Below, one piece after another: positions 16,071-24,667 of a DNA stretch of 46,935 nucleotides. Origin of the DNA: Bacteroidales bacterium (lineage in GTDB: Bacteria; Bacteroidota; Bacteroidia; Bacteroidales; UBA932); the NCBI GenBank assembly GCA_024401915.1, contig JAKSKA010000001.1, forward strand, positions 1-46,935. The letters run 5' to 3'. The notes under the pieces are model-generated. The model was given only the letters and a program-made list of their open reading frames with translations, was not told the origin of the DNA and searched no databases. The translations under genes and the position numbers were made by a program. Position 1 is the first letter of the stretch. Each line of letters opens with the position of its first letter.

Positions 16071-17830
16071 CAGTCAACTTTTACAGGGTTAAATGCAAGA
16101 GTGGCAATGATGGGATAGTGATCGGACATATAGGTCACCCCGGCGTGCTCACTAATATCTGTCTGGAATTGTTTTACTCCGTACAGATTGCTGAAAGCGA
16201 TATGATCTATATTACTGCCGTTGCCACCCCAGGCATTGTAGCTCTTGTGCTCATCATCAAAGCAGACGTTCAGTTTGTTTCTGCAGAAAATCATCTTGCC
16301 GGAATTCTTGAATATCTCGAGAGACGAGCCGGTTGTGGTCATATTGAGGTCACCCATAAGCACCATAGGCAGGGCATCCGCGTTGATGACATTCATCTGC
16401 GCCCAGAGGACATCGAGCTGCTGTCCCCTGACAGCGTCGGAAGAGTTGTCCAGATGGGTATTGAACACATAGAACTCCTGATTTGTCAAGTTGGACCTGA
16501 ACTTGATCCATACGCAGGTCCTGTAATGCTTGGATGCGGAGAACTTGGAAATCTTCGAAGGCGTGCTGGACAGCCAGAATATTCCGCCGTCAAGTTTTGT
16601 AACCCTTGCTGCGCGATAGAAGATATAGTTGCCTGAATCGGCATTGTAATTTTCTCTCGCGTATATCGGGCCTCCCGTGCCACTTTGGTCCTTGCCGTAT
16701 TCGGAGCCGTATCCGAACACGGAATAGCTGGTACAATTATCAGCAATCTCCTTTCTCTGTCGGTACTCATTTTCCTGGGTGCCGATTATCGGGTAATTTT
16801 TGTCAGCATCGTTGAAGAAATCAAATATACCGGCTTTCCTGCTAGACCATTTTTGCTGGCTTGCCAAGTCTGCGTCATCCGACTGAGTCTTGATGTTGAA
16901 AGAAACGAAATCCATTTCTTCACGGACTATGCCTGATGTCGCATCTGTGTAATTGATTACCGTCATATTCTCTATCATTCCAGCGATTCCGTCTGAAGGA
17001 AGAGTGGAAGAAAGGGTTGTAATGGCAGACCTGCCGACTGTAAAATTGAAAGACGGCTTGTTCAATGTCGTAGGAACACCGAGATGGTTCACCGCCGTAA
17101 GGGAAATGGAATTGTACGTATCCGCCGGAACCACGAAATAGAAATCGGTGCCGATAGAACCGTTCAGTTTGACGGCATCGCAATGTTGCGAAATCGTCCT
17201 TGAACCGTTCGACGTGATTTTCGGAGCCGGTTTGTCGCCCTTCGAAGGCATCGCGAAATGAGCGTTTCCGGCAATATCCTTGTCCAGAGTCATACGTAGT
17301 TCCGTAATGGTAATGTCGCCCTTGAGGGATATCTTGACCAAACCGCAGAGATTGGACATAGACACTGATGCGCCACCGCTAACCTTGTCGCAGCAGCAGA
17401 AACAGGGGTTTGACTCCGGACCGAACCCACCTTCATCGGGACGGGTTATGGAAGAAGGCAGCTGCAGCGTGAGACCGGTATCATCAACAGTGTAACAATT
17501 TGCAGGGAAACATACATAGAAGGTACTGCCTTCAAGAACCTTTATCGGCTTACCGTCAACGTGATTATCAAAGGCACCGTACTTGGTACCGGCCCCTGAA
17601 CGAAGGAATGCCGTGGTTCCATTATAATCTTTGTTGCTGAACACCCTGATGGAGTCGTTCTCCTGCCAGATGACATCCAGCCCGGACAAGGCGCTCTTGG
17701 ATGCCTCCATATCCGCTCTGAGGCTCACATAGCCGTCATCCGGTAATGGGTCAGGTCCCACCGGATTATTCTTACTGCAGGCGCAGGCCATTGCAAGCGC
17801 CGCAAACAAAAGTATTTTATTCGTTTTCAT
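16070..17830 (-). CDS. Surface lipoprotein: fimbrillin-like domain plus EEP nuclease/phosphatase domain
   Basis: A 586-residue lipoprotein (lipobox around Cys16/Cys18, AMACAC). Residues about 30-285 resemble the fimbrillin-like domain (VIWQENDSIRVFSN, FYVCFPANCYTV). Residues about 307-580 are a complete endonuclease/exonuclease/phosphatase domain: SFNI at 310-313, the metal-binding glutamate in TQEN (E353), NTHLD (457-461), GDLN (493-496), IDHI (541-544) and SDHYP (569-573). All catalytic positions of the DNase I/sphingomyelinase/inositol phosphatase fold are kept. The expected activity is metal-dependent phosphodiester or phosphomonoester cleavage outside the cell. The substrate (DNA, RNA, phospholipid or phosphorylated glycan) is open. 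Confidence 0.8.
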   Translation of the reverse strand: MKTNKILLFAALAMACACSKNNPVGPDPLPDDGYVSLRADMEASKSALSGLDVIWQENDSIRVFSNKDYNGTTAFLRSGAGTKYGAFDNHVDGKPIKVLEGSTFYVCFPANCYTVDDTGLTLQLPSSITRPDEGGFGPESNPCFCCCDKVSGGASVSMSNLCGLVKISLKGDITITELRMTLDKDIAGNAHFAMPSKGDKPAPKITSNGSRTISQHCDAVKLNGSIGTDFYFVVPADTYNSISLTAVNHLGVPTTLNKPSFNFTVGRSAITTLSSTLPSDGIAGMIENMTVINYTDATSGIVREEMDFVSFNIKTQSDDADLASQQKWSSRKAGIFDFFNDADKNYPIIGTQENEYRQRKEIADNCTSYSVFGYGSEYGKDQSGTGGPIYARENYNADSGNYIFYRAARVTKLDGGIFWLSSTPSKISKFSASKHYRTCVWIKFRSNLTNQEFYVFNTHLDNSSDAVRGQQLDVLWAQMNVINADALPMVLMGDLNMTTTGSSLEIFKNSGKMIFCRNKLNVCFDDEHKSYNAWGGNGSNIDHIAFSNLYGVKQFQTDISEHAGVTYMSDHYPIIATLAFNPVKVD

Positions 17831-17842
17831 AATCCCTTATCA

Positions 17843-20800
17843 TTAGTTTGTGGCGTTCTTGTCATAAACACCGGGCCAGGTAGTGGCGGCTCTGGTGTAT
17901 CCGCGTATATCCTTATTCAGAGCGCCTATCGATGACAACCAGTCATAGAAAGCAGAGTCCTCCTCCTGAATCTTTGCATTGACATTGTCAAGGGTCGTCG
18001 GAGTGAATTGCGCAGGCAGGCTGGTGAATCCCGCATAGTCATAATCAGTAGTACCAGGAAGTTTCTTCCAGCCCCAGCCGGGGAACCAGGTTGTATTACC
18101 GAGCACGTGCGTACTCTGGTCACCACCAAGATTCCCGGTTCCGGTCAGGGTCAAGCCGGAAGCATTGGACTGATTTACCCAATCCGAGAAGATACACCAG
18201 TTCGCATTGAAGTTAGGTGAGTACCCGGCGGAGCCTGAACGCAGCGTGAATGAGGCACCATACGTTGTGCCGCTATTTCTTGTGTTTGCGATGATTGTAT
18301 TGACAAATTTCAACCTGTTTGCCGTAGACATCTTCTCGACACGCATAAATCCGCTGGCCTTGACGCCGTTATTTGTAGGATCGTTTTCCGGTTGGCCCGT
18401 AATGCTGGAATTGGAGAAGAGGATGGATCCGCTGAAATTTCCGAGATTGAACCAGCACCCGACATAATTATTCGAGACGCTGCTGATCTGGGAAACATTC
18501 TTGAGGAAAGAGCAGTTATTGAAGCCATACTTGATTGTTTTGCTCTCTTCCGCACGAATGACTCCGCCATAATTGGAAGTCCAGTGGTTATTCTTGAATA
18601 CACAGGAATTGAAATACGCGCAATTGACAGCATTGTTTGCGTAATATACAGCACTCAACTGAGCCTTGTTCCCGTCAAACGTAGCTCCGTTGCAATACAA
18701 TTTCGTACCATCGGCGCCCGTGCAGAAAACTCCGCCGTTCGTTTTCGCCTCATTGTTGATGAATTTGACGTTTGTGCAGTGAACTTCCGTCGTTGACGAA
18801 GCGAGATATACCGCAGGCCCTGAACCGGCAACGTTCCCGTTGAATTCCGAATTGGAGATATTGACAGTGGATCTGGTACTTGGATATATTGCTGCACCTT
18901 TCTGCCAGGCGCTGTCATTCTTCGTCTGCCCGAGGTTGTCCTTGAACGTACATCCGTCAACATTCAGGGTAATCCGATTCTCGCTGGAGCTTGAGTATGA
19001 ATACAATGTTCCCCAAGGGCCATAATTGTCGTGGAAGTTGCAGTTGGTTATGTTGTAGACAGCGGGCTGACCGCTTCGGAGGTCCAGCGCGCCACCCTTA
19101 TCGGGTGCATAGCAGCCCTCGAACTCGCAGCCGCTGAAAGTGATCCCGCCAGTGTAAGTGGACTCGGAATAAACGGCACCGCCACGGTATGAACTTACGC
19201 AGTTGATGAAATGGCAGCTGGTAAACGTAGGATGGGTTGCAGCGCTGCTCATTCTGACAGCACCGCCATTTTTTGAGGAACCCACATTTTCGCAGTTGCT
19301 GAATGTGCAGTGCGTAAAGCTGGGTGCACTTGAACCTGCTATATGAACGGCACCGGAATCCTCCGCAGAGCAATTGTCGAACGTGCAGCGTGTAAAGGCC
19401 GGAGAGGCGCCGCCCCCCACTCTGACTCCGCCGCCATTGACATCACTGCTACCACCGACGACCTGTCCGGAAATCCAGCAGTCCGTGAAAGCATGCGATG
19501 TCGTCGTGACGTTCGGACTGTTCGAAGAAATGCAGCCACCTCTTTCCAATGCGGTATTGCGGGTCACCTTGCCGAAATCGCAGTTCTTGAACCGGGCATT
19601 TCCGTCAGAGGAGTCGGTAGTGCCATAAGCGCCACCGAATTTGTCGGCGTGACATCCGTCAAAGGACGCGCCGTCAACCACAAGCGTACCTGAACCGTGA
19701 TAAATTGCGCCGCCGTTATTCGAAGCGGAACAATTCGTGACCGAGCCGCCGGCGACGGTAACCGTGCCGGAAACGCTTGTCTGGAGTGAAATTCCGCCGG
19801 CATTCGCAGCACTGTTGTCAGTGAAAGTACAGTCGTCGAAAACGGCATTGACCGAACCGTTCGCGATACGCACGGCTCCGCCGTCACCGCCGGAGGTGTT
19901 TCCTTTGCCGGATGTACCGAAAGTACAATTAGTTACAGTAAACGTTTCTTTGGCATTGGTAACAATCATAGCACCACCGGCATCGTCACCGGAATTGTCC
20001 GTGAAAGTACAGTTCTCAACAGATACCGGTCCGCCCGAGTTCAGACGGATCGCCGCTCCGGACGTCAAGGCGTGATTGCCGTCGAAGGTACACCCGATTA
20101 TATTGATGGCGCCTGTCTGATATATAGCGGCATCATCACCGTTGTCTATGCTGATTGCAGCACCGTAGGTGGCGGTATTGTCATAGAATCCGCAGTCTGT
20201 AAGAGTTGCCGTACCATAGCCGAGGCTGAGAGCGCCGGCCGTAGCGGTATTGGCATTGTTGCTGAAATTGCAGCGTGTCATAGTGAGACGAGCGTATTTG
20301 GAATCTATACGCACGGCAGCCGCACCTCCTGTTGTTCCACTGGAATGCTCGAAATTGCAGTCTATGACACCGAGATCGGCAAACCTTGAAAGTTTGAATA
20401 CGCAATGGCTGTCACCACCTGTTATTATGGTAGGGTTGCCGGAGACATTCTTGGCGCCGGTGCTTGACACGTATCCGCCGTCAAAAGTGAAATTAATGAA
20501 ACGTGTGCAGTGGTTGCTGAAGCCAAGGTCAACCACATCTCCGAGGTTGTACGTTCCGCCAGCAATATAGAAAATGGCATTGCGCAAGGCGTTTTCTTTC
20601 TCAGTAGCGGTTTGCTTGTTATACTCGGAAGGAGCATATCTCGTAATGATATTCTTGAACTCCGTGGCTCCGAACGCATTGGCCCAGGATGAGCCGTCCT
20701 TCTTGCCGTTTCCGGAAATCGTGACGTAATATTCGTGGTGATCTACTGGAGTCATAATGTTCTCGATCACACCGAAGTCTGCAACGTATGAACGGCGTAA

Positions 20801-21595
20801 TTGGAAATTGAAATCGACGTCGAGAGAAGCAATGACGATGTTGTTTTTGAAGTACTCCACAAAAAGGCCTTCCTGAATTTCCTTATCGGCCAGAATGGGA
20901 AGATAATAGACGCCGGCTCCGGCAAAACTCATCTTTTCGTTGTCGTCACCTGTCTTGTCCCCGGTACGCGTATCCGTTCCTACTGAAACAATTCCGTCAG
21001 TATCGAAAGATACGGGCAGGACTCCACGGAGAGCCTTGGCGACTTCAGTATCGCGGCAGGACACGCGTATCGAGTTGGCATCAGGGTCCGTAACCTCAAA
21101 CCTGAGCAACGAAACAACGCTCTGGAAAACGGATGCCCCGGTGCGGCTGAGTTTCGCCGCCATAAGGTTTGACGCCGCAAACGTACCGTCGAATTCAGAC
21201 GGCATCCTGACCTTCAACTGTCCTTCGGCATAACTGCCGACTCCTGCCGGATAAGTCGCATAGAAATCCGTAACGCCCTCAGGTACAACAGCTCTGAACT
21301 GAGTGATAGGACCGGCGGCTGTCGCCGTGGCTGTAATCGTGCCGGACTCTTCACCAACGGGCGTCCAGAAGATGTCGATAACATCCCCTTTAACCCATTC
21401 CACAGGCCTCGTATTGCCTTCGCCCCCCAAAATGGTCTTGGCCGTTTCCGAAGCAACCTGGAATTCCACGATCTCGTAGCCGTCCGGAACAACCAGCTCG
21501 GTTTCCTCGCCGGTGTCTGTAATCTGTTCTTTCGCGCAGGACCAAATAAGGCACAGCGAAAGAAGAACGATAACAGTGTAGAAAATTTTTTTCAT
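17843..21595 (-). CDS. Giant surface lipoprotein: fimbrillin-like domain plus right-handed beta-helix
   Basis: A 1250-residue lipoprotein (lipobox LIWSC, Cys20). Residues about 35-285 form a fimbrillin-like domain (VEWVKGDVIDIFW, FYATYPAG). After the SGNGKKDGSSWANAF junction (294-308) follows a long parallel beta-helix to about residue 1150, with roughly twenty coils marked by GGA(I/V), NC(T/N)F and related turns. This is the Pmp/DUF1565-like pattern with N-C-x-F ladders. The C-terminus carries a short DIRGYTR...WPGVYD end found on such proteins. Beta-helices include pectate-lyase-like enzymes and adhesins. I see no obvious catalytic cluster, so binding to polymer is as likely as cleavage. 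It lies 12 bp ahead of the fimbrillin/EEP gene. Confidence 0.78.
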   Translation of the reverse strand: MKKIFYTVIVLLSLCLIWSCAKEQITDTGEETELVVPDGYEIVEFQVASETAKTILGGEGNTRPVEWVKGDVIDIFWTPVGEESGTITATATAAGPITQFRAVVPEGVTDFYATYPAGVGSYAEGQLKVRMPSEFDGTFAASNLMAAKLSRTGASVFQSVVSLLRFEVTDPDANSIRVSCRDTEVAKALRGVLPVSFDTDGIVSVGTDTRTGDKTGDDNEKMSFAGAGVYYLPILADKEIQEGLFVEYFKNNIVIASLDVDFNFQLRRSYVADFGVIENIMTPVDHHEYYVTISGNGKKDGSSWANAFGATEFKNIITRYAPSEYNKQTATEKENALRNAIFYIAGGTYNLGDVVDLGFSNHCTRFINFTFDGGYVSSTGAKNVSGNPTIITGGDSHCVFKLSRFADLGVIDCNFEHSSGTTGGAAAVRIDSKYARLTMTRCNFSNNANTATAGALSLGYGTATLTDCGFYDNTATYGAAISIDNGDDAAIYQTGAINIIGCTFDGNHALTSGAAIRLNSGGPVSVENCTFTDNSGDDAGGAMIVTNAKETFTVTNCTFGTSGKGNTSGGDGGAVRIANGSVNAVFDDCTFTDNSAANAGGISLQTSVSGTVTVAGGSVTNCSASNNGGAIYHGSGTLVVDGASFDGCHADKFGGAYGTTDSSDGNARFKNCDFGKVTRNTALERGGCISSNSPNVTTTSHAFTDCWISGQVVGGSSDVNGGGVRVGGGASPAFTRCTFDNCSAEDSGAVHIAGSSAPSFTHCTFSNCENVGSSKNGGAVRMSSAATHPTFTSCHFINCVSSYRGGAVYSESTYTGGITFSGCEFEGCYAPDKGGALDLRSGQPAVYNITNCNFHDNYGPWGTLYSYSSSSENRITLNVDGCTFKDNLGQTKNDSAWQKGAAIYPSTRSTVNISNSEFNGNVAGSGPAVYLASSTTEVHCTNVKFINNEAKTNGGVFCTGADGTKLYCNGATFDGNKAQLSAVYYANNAVNCAYFNSCVFKNNHWTSNYGGVIRAEESKTIKYGFNNCSFLKNVSQISSVSNNYVGCWFNLGNFSGSILFSNSSITGQPENDPTNNGVKASGFMRVEKMSTANRLKFVNTIIANTRNSGTTYGASFTLRSGSAGYSPNFNANWCIFSDWVNQSNASGLTLTGTGNLGGDQSTHVLGNTTWFPGWGWKKLPGTTDYDYAGFTSLPAQFTPTTLDNVNAKIQEEDSAFYDWLSSIGALNKDIRGYTRAATTWPGVYDKNATN
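18300..20500 (-). repeat. Coding repeat: about twenty degenerate beta-helix coils
   Basis: Within the beta-helix gene, units of about 25-40 codons repeat with the recurring peptide pattern GGA-(I/V/A)-x-(hydrophobic) followed by (F/I)-x-x-C-x-F. Examples are GGAVRIANG, GGAIYHGSG, GGAVRMSSA and GGAVYSEST. DNA identity between units is modest, so the repeat is old at protein level rather than a recent tandem array. Confidence 0.7.
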
Positions 21596-21617
21596 ACTTT
21601 TTTATTATTAATTGTGC

Positions 21618-21637
21618 CCGCACACACTTTGGTGCGG
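21618..21637 (-). other. Stem-loop in the gap before the beta-helix gene
   Basis: On the minus strand CCGCAC and GTGCGG pair over 6 bp with an 8-base loop. It sits inside the only sizeable gap (72 bases, 21596-21667) of the accessory operon and is followed by A/T-rich sequence without a T-run. It could be a processing or stability element that changes the ratio of upstream to downstream products. No TAnnTTTG box is visible here. Confidence 0.35.
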
Positions 21638-21667
21638 TATTATATTGAACTTATCAATCCCCATTTT

Positions 21668-22630
21668 TTACTTATCCGTGTAGGAGAACTCCGACAGTAT
21701 CGGATAGTGGTCGGAGATATACAGGATCCCGTAGTCCCTCTTGTCCACTGAATAGTTGAGGCATTTGAGGGGGCCGCAGAAGAAAATATGGTCTATTATG
21801 TTCCCGGGATGTCCGAAGCCGTTGTCCGTAATTGTCGAGCGATGGCTTGACCTTTCCGCATCTTCCCGTGCATAGCCGAGGGGCACGTTGCGGAGCCTCT
21901 GCAATTCATCCGAGGAGAATACGGCGTTGAAATCCCCGGCCAGGATTACAGCATCCTTGCAGGATGAACCGATGGGACCACCGATGATTTCGGGCACCAT
22001 CTGGAGATGGAGGTTTGTCTGCAGCATCCTTTTGCCTGCAGCATCCGTACAATTCTTGTTGTTCTGGAAATGGGTGTCAAAGACCCACACGGTGCGTCCC
22101 ATCTTTTCTTCGTCAACCAGCTTGAGCCATCCTGTGACGTTGCGATGAGTAAGGTGGAAACTTCCGAAGTCGTTGCTGCCGTTCTTCGCCATCACCTGGT
22201 TGGGATTGTCGCTGTGCCAGAACGTTCCCTTGCCGGCAAGGGAGAAACGGTCCTTTCTGTAGAGTATGGTCTTGGACGTCTCGTCGGTCGTGGACTCGAG
22301 AATGTTCTTCCCCGTGTCCCTGCCGATACCGTACAGTCCGTATTCGTCCCCGACTTTCTTCAGGATATATTCCGCCTGAACCTTCTCCACCTCCTGCATC
22401 GCTACGATGTCGGGCTTGCGGGTGAGGATGAACTTGCAGACGGCATCCTTCCGGTTGTCCCAGATGTAATCGCCGTCAGCGGGTTCCGGATAACGGATAT
22501 TGAAACTGCAGACAAGAAGGTCTGCGGTTTCAGTTTCTTTCTTTGTATTGCCGGATTCTTTCCCACAAGCACAGAACGCTCCCAGCGAAAGGACCAGGAG
22601 CGCAGTGCGGATTAATCTATTTGACAACAT
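21668..22630 (-). CDS. EEP-family nuclease/phosphatase lipoprotein
   Basis: A 320-residue lipoprotein (lipobox AFCAC, about residue 22) made almost wholly of an endonuclease/exonuclease/phosphatase domain. Catalytic positions are intact: CSFNIRYP, AMQEV (metal-binding Glu), FDTHFQNN, LAGDFNAV, IIDHIFF and SDHYPI at the C-terminus. Secreted single-domain members include DNases, sphingomyelinases and sugar-phosphate or inositol phosphatases. The ATG lies 14 bases inside the end of the upstream BACON/GLUG gene, so translation is probably coupled. With the second EEP gene downstream, this locus encodes two different secreted EEP enzymes. Confidence 0.85.
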   Translation of the reverse strand: MLSNRLIRTALLVLSLGAFCACGKESGNTKKETETADLLVCSFNIRYPEPADGDYIWDNRKDAVCKFILTRKPDIVAMQEVEKVQAEYILKKVGDEYGLYGIGRDTGKNILESTTDETSKTILYRKDRFSLAGKGTFWHSDNPNQVMAKNGSNDFGSFHLTHRNVTGWLKLVDEEKMGRTVWVFDTHFQNNKNCTDAAGKRMLQTNLHLQMVPEIIGGPIGSSCKDAVILAGDFNAVFSSDELQRLRNVPLGYAREDAERSSHRSTITDNGFGHPGNIIDHIFFCGPLKCLNYSVDKRDYGILYISDHYPILSEFSYTDK

Positions 22631-24641
22631 AATTTACCGAGTGTACGCTTGATTCGAAACCGGTTCCCCAGAAAAGACTGAACGGGGATGACTGAACAAG
22701 AGTGGTGCCGTTGACACTTCCGGACACTTCGATCGGGGTTGCGGACGAGCCCATCGTCACCTTGACTGATTCACCGGCGCACCAGCCGACCAGCATTCCG
22801 ACAATTCCTCCGGTCTGCGAGATGCTTCCCTTGACAGTGCAGCCTTCGAATGTCGCCGAGACATTGCCCTTTTCCTTGTTGGTGTCGCTTGCCTGATTCG
22901 AGATGTCGCCTACAAGACCGCCAAGGTCTATCGTGGCCTCGGAAGTGATTGCCGCTTCGCTGGAACAGTTCTTTATGAGCTGCGTCACTCCCCAGTGGCC
23001 GCCGAGAAGGCCGCCCGCACAGGAATCGGAATGACCGCCGTGGATCGTGATGGTGTTCTTGTTGGTGCATCCTTCCATATTGGACGGCACACCTGCCACA
23101 CCGCCGGCGCGGAATTTGGATTTTCCGCTGATTTCGATGTCTCCCGTGTTGCTGCAGTCGTACATCGTGCCCTGGGCGATTTCGTTGGGGCCGCTGGGAT
23201 ATCCGACAATTCCGCCAAGATGTATCTGGCTCTTGCTTGTGTAGGCATCCATAATCACTTTCCCCTTGTTGACGCAATTTCTCACTTCGGTGCCCTTGCA
23301 CTTGCTGTGAGCGTCGTTAGCAGGATTGTTGAACGCCCCAAGGACGGCTCCGACGCAAAGCTGATGGTTCTGGGATGTAACCTCGGAACCGTCGCTGGCT
23401 ATCGCCTTCACCGTGAACACGCCCTCATTGGTGCAGTTGGTAACCTTTCCGAAATAGGATCCTGCAACTCCGCCGGCGAACATTCTGGCGGGGGAAGTGT
23501 TGATCTTTTCAACCTGGTTCTCTATCCAGGACACATTGCCTGTGTTGAGACAGTCGCTGAGTTCTCCGACTATGTAGCCGACGACACCTCCGACGGAGGA
23601 AGAAATCTTCGTGGTGTAGATTTCACCCTGTGTGATTTCCCCGTCAGGGTCGGGATTGCCGTCAGTGCCCAGACGTGCAGGGCAGGCGCGACCGACGTGC
23701 CAGCCGCCTTCGAGCTTGATGTCACCGTGGTTCTCGCAGTTGGAGAGGCTTCCTGCCGTAAGCGCTATGACACCTGCCACTCCGTTGGTGGTGAAGCCGC
23801 CGTTGTCGGTCACGATGATGGAGATGTCGCCATAGTTCTTGCAGTTGCTGATGGTCTCCTCCCTGGTGGACATTCCGGCGATTCCGGCGATGAGGTTGCT
23901 TCTCATATGGTTCGAGGGGGAAGCGTTTTTGCTTATCTTCCTCACCACGTCCGCCTTGTTGGTGCAGTCGTTGATGATACCCTCATTGCGGGCTACGATG
24001 GTACCGAACACCGTGGAGTCGGGCTCGAACGAGCAGGATTCATCGATCACGATGTTCTTGAGCTCACCCTTGTTGACCTTGAACAGAGGACCAGTGGCCG
24101 TCAGGTTCTTGATGGCGTGACCTTTTCCGTCAAGGACACCGGAGAATGCCTCCGCGGACACGAACTGTACGCCTGTCATATCGATGTCGGCGCCGAGAGC
24201 GGCTTCGTCAAGGGACTCCGCGTTGAGTTTTGCAAGCCAGTCCACGAGCTCCTGACCAGTCTTGATTGTGACTTTGTTGTCGCCTTTCTGCTGGATGGTG
24301 GCCTTGTTTGTCGTGGATGATGCCAGATGGGTTCCGAAAACGACTTCTCCCACACGTCCGTCAATGTTCTCGTTGTCTGTGACAGTGACGGTTACTGTGA
24401 CCGTACCATTGCCGCTTGCCGGGTCGAGATTGACCCATTCCGGACCTTCGGCTTCCCACTTGCCGTCAGCATAGACCTTGATGGTCTGGCTTTCCGCTCC
24501 AATCGCGTCGAAAGAAAGAACGCTTGTCGACAGTCTGACTGCCGTTGCGTCTTTTGCCGAAGGGTCATCCTTGGGATCGTCTGTCTTGTTGCAGGATAAC
24601 AGCAAGGACATTGCCACGAGTACAAAACAAATCTTTTTCAT
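22617..24641 (-). CDS. BACON-domain and GLUG-repeat surface lipoprotein
   Basis: A 674-residue lipoprotein (lipobox LLLSC, Cys17). Residues about 35-120 are a BACON domain (VRLSTSVLSF, GKWEAEGPEWVNLDPASGNG), an Ig-like module used as a spacer or for binding. From about residue 150 a region FSGVLDGKGHAIKNL leads into roughly eight GLUG-type repeats with the pattern GG(I/V)(V/A)G...NC-x-N-x-G. In SusC/SusD loci the gene after susD usually encodes a surface glycan-binding protein, and this one takes that place. No catalytic motif is visible. It follows susD by 26 bases and overlaps the EEP gene by 14. Confidence 0.75.
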   Translation of the reverse strand: MKKICFVLVAMSLLLSCNKTDDPKDDPSAKDATAVRLSTSVLSFDAIGAESQTIKVYADGKWEAEGPEWVNLDPASGNGTVTVTVTVTDNENIDGRVGEVVFGTHLASSTTNKATIQQKGDNKVTIKTGQELVDWLAKLNAESLDEAALGADIDMTGVQFVSAEAFSGVLDGKGHAIKNLTATGPLFKVNKGELKNIVIDESCSFEPDSTVFGTIVARNEGIINDCTNKADVVRKISKNASPSNHMRSNLIAGIAGMSTREETISNCKNYGDISIIVTDNGGFTTNGVAGVIALTAGSLSNCENHGDIKLEGGWHVGRACPARLGTDGNPDPDGEITQGEIYTTKISSSVGGVVGYIVGELSDCLNTGNVSWIENQVEKINTSPARMFAGGVAGSYFGKVTNCTNEGVFTVKAIASDGSEVTSQNHQLCVGAVLGAFNNPANDAHSKCKGTEVRNCVNKGKVIMDAYTSKSQIHLGGIVGYPSGPNEIAQGTMYDCSNTGDIEISGKSKFRAGGVAGVPSNMEGCTNKNTITIHGGHSDSCAGGLLGGHWGVTQLIKNCSSEAAITSEATIDLGGLVGDISNQASDTNKEKGNVSATFEGCTVKGSISQTGGIVGMLVGWCAGESVKVTMGSSATPIEVSGSVNGTTLVQSSPFSLFWGTGFESSVHSVNYVVK

Positions 24642-24667
24642 ATGATTATCTTTTAAATGTTATTATA

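Noticed and set aside
21613..21624. TGTGCCCGCACA as a third LacI operator before the beta-helix gene
   Set aside because: It is a near-palindrome, but its half site differs from TGTGTG and its bases take part in a stem-loop; no -7 box lies next to it.
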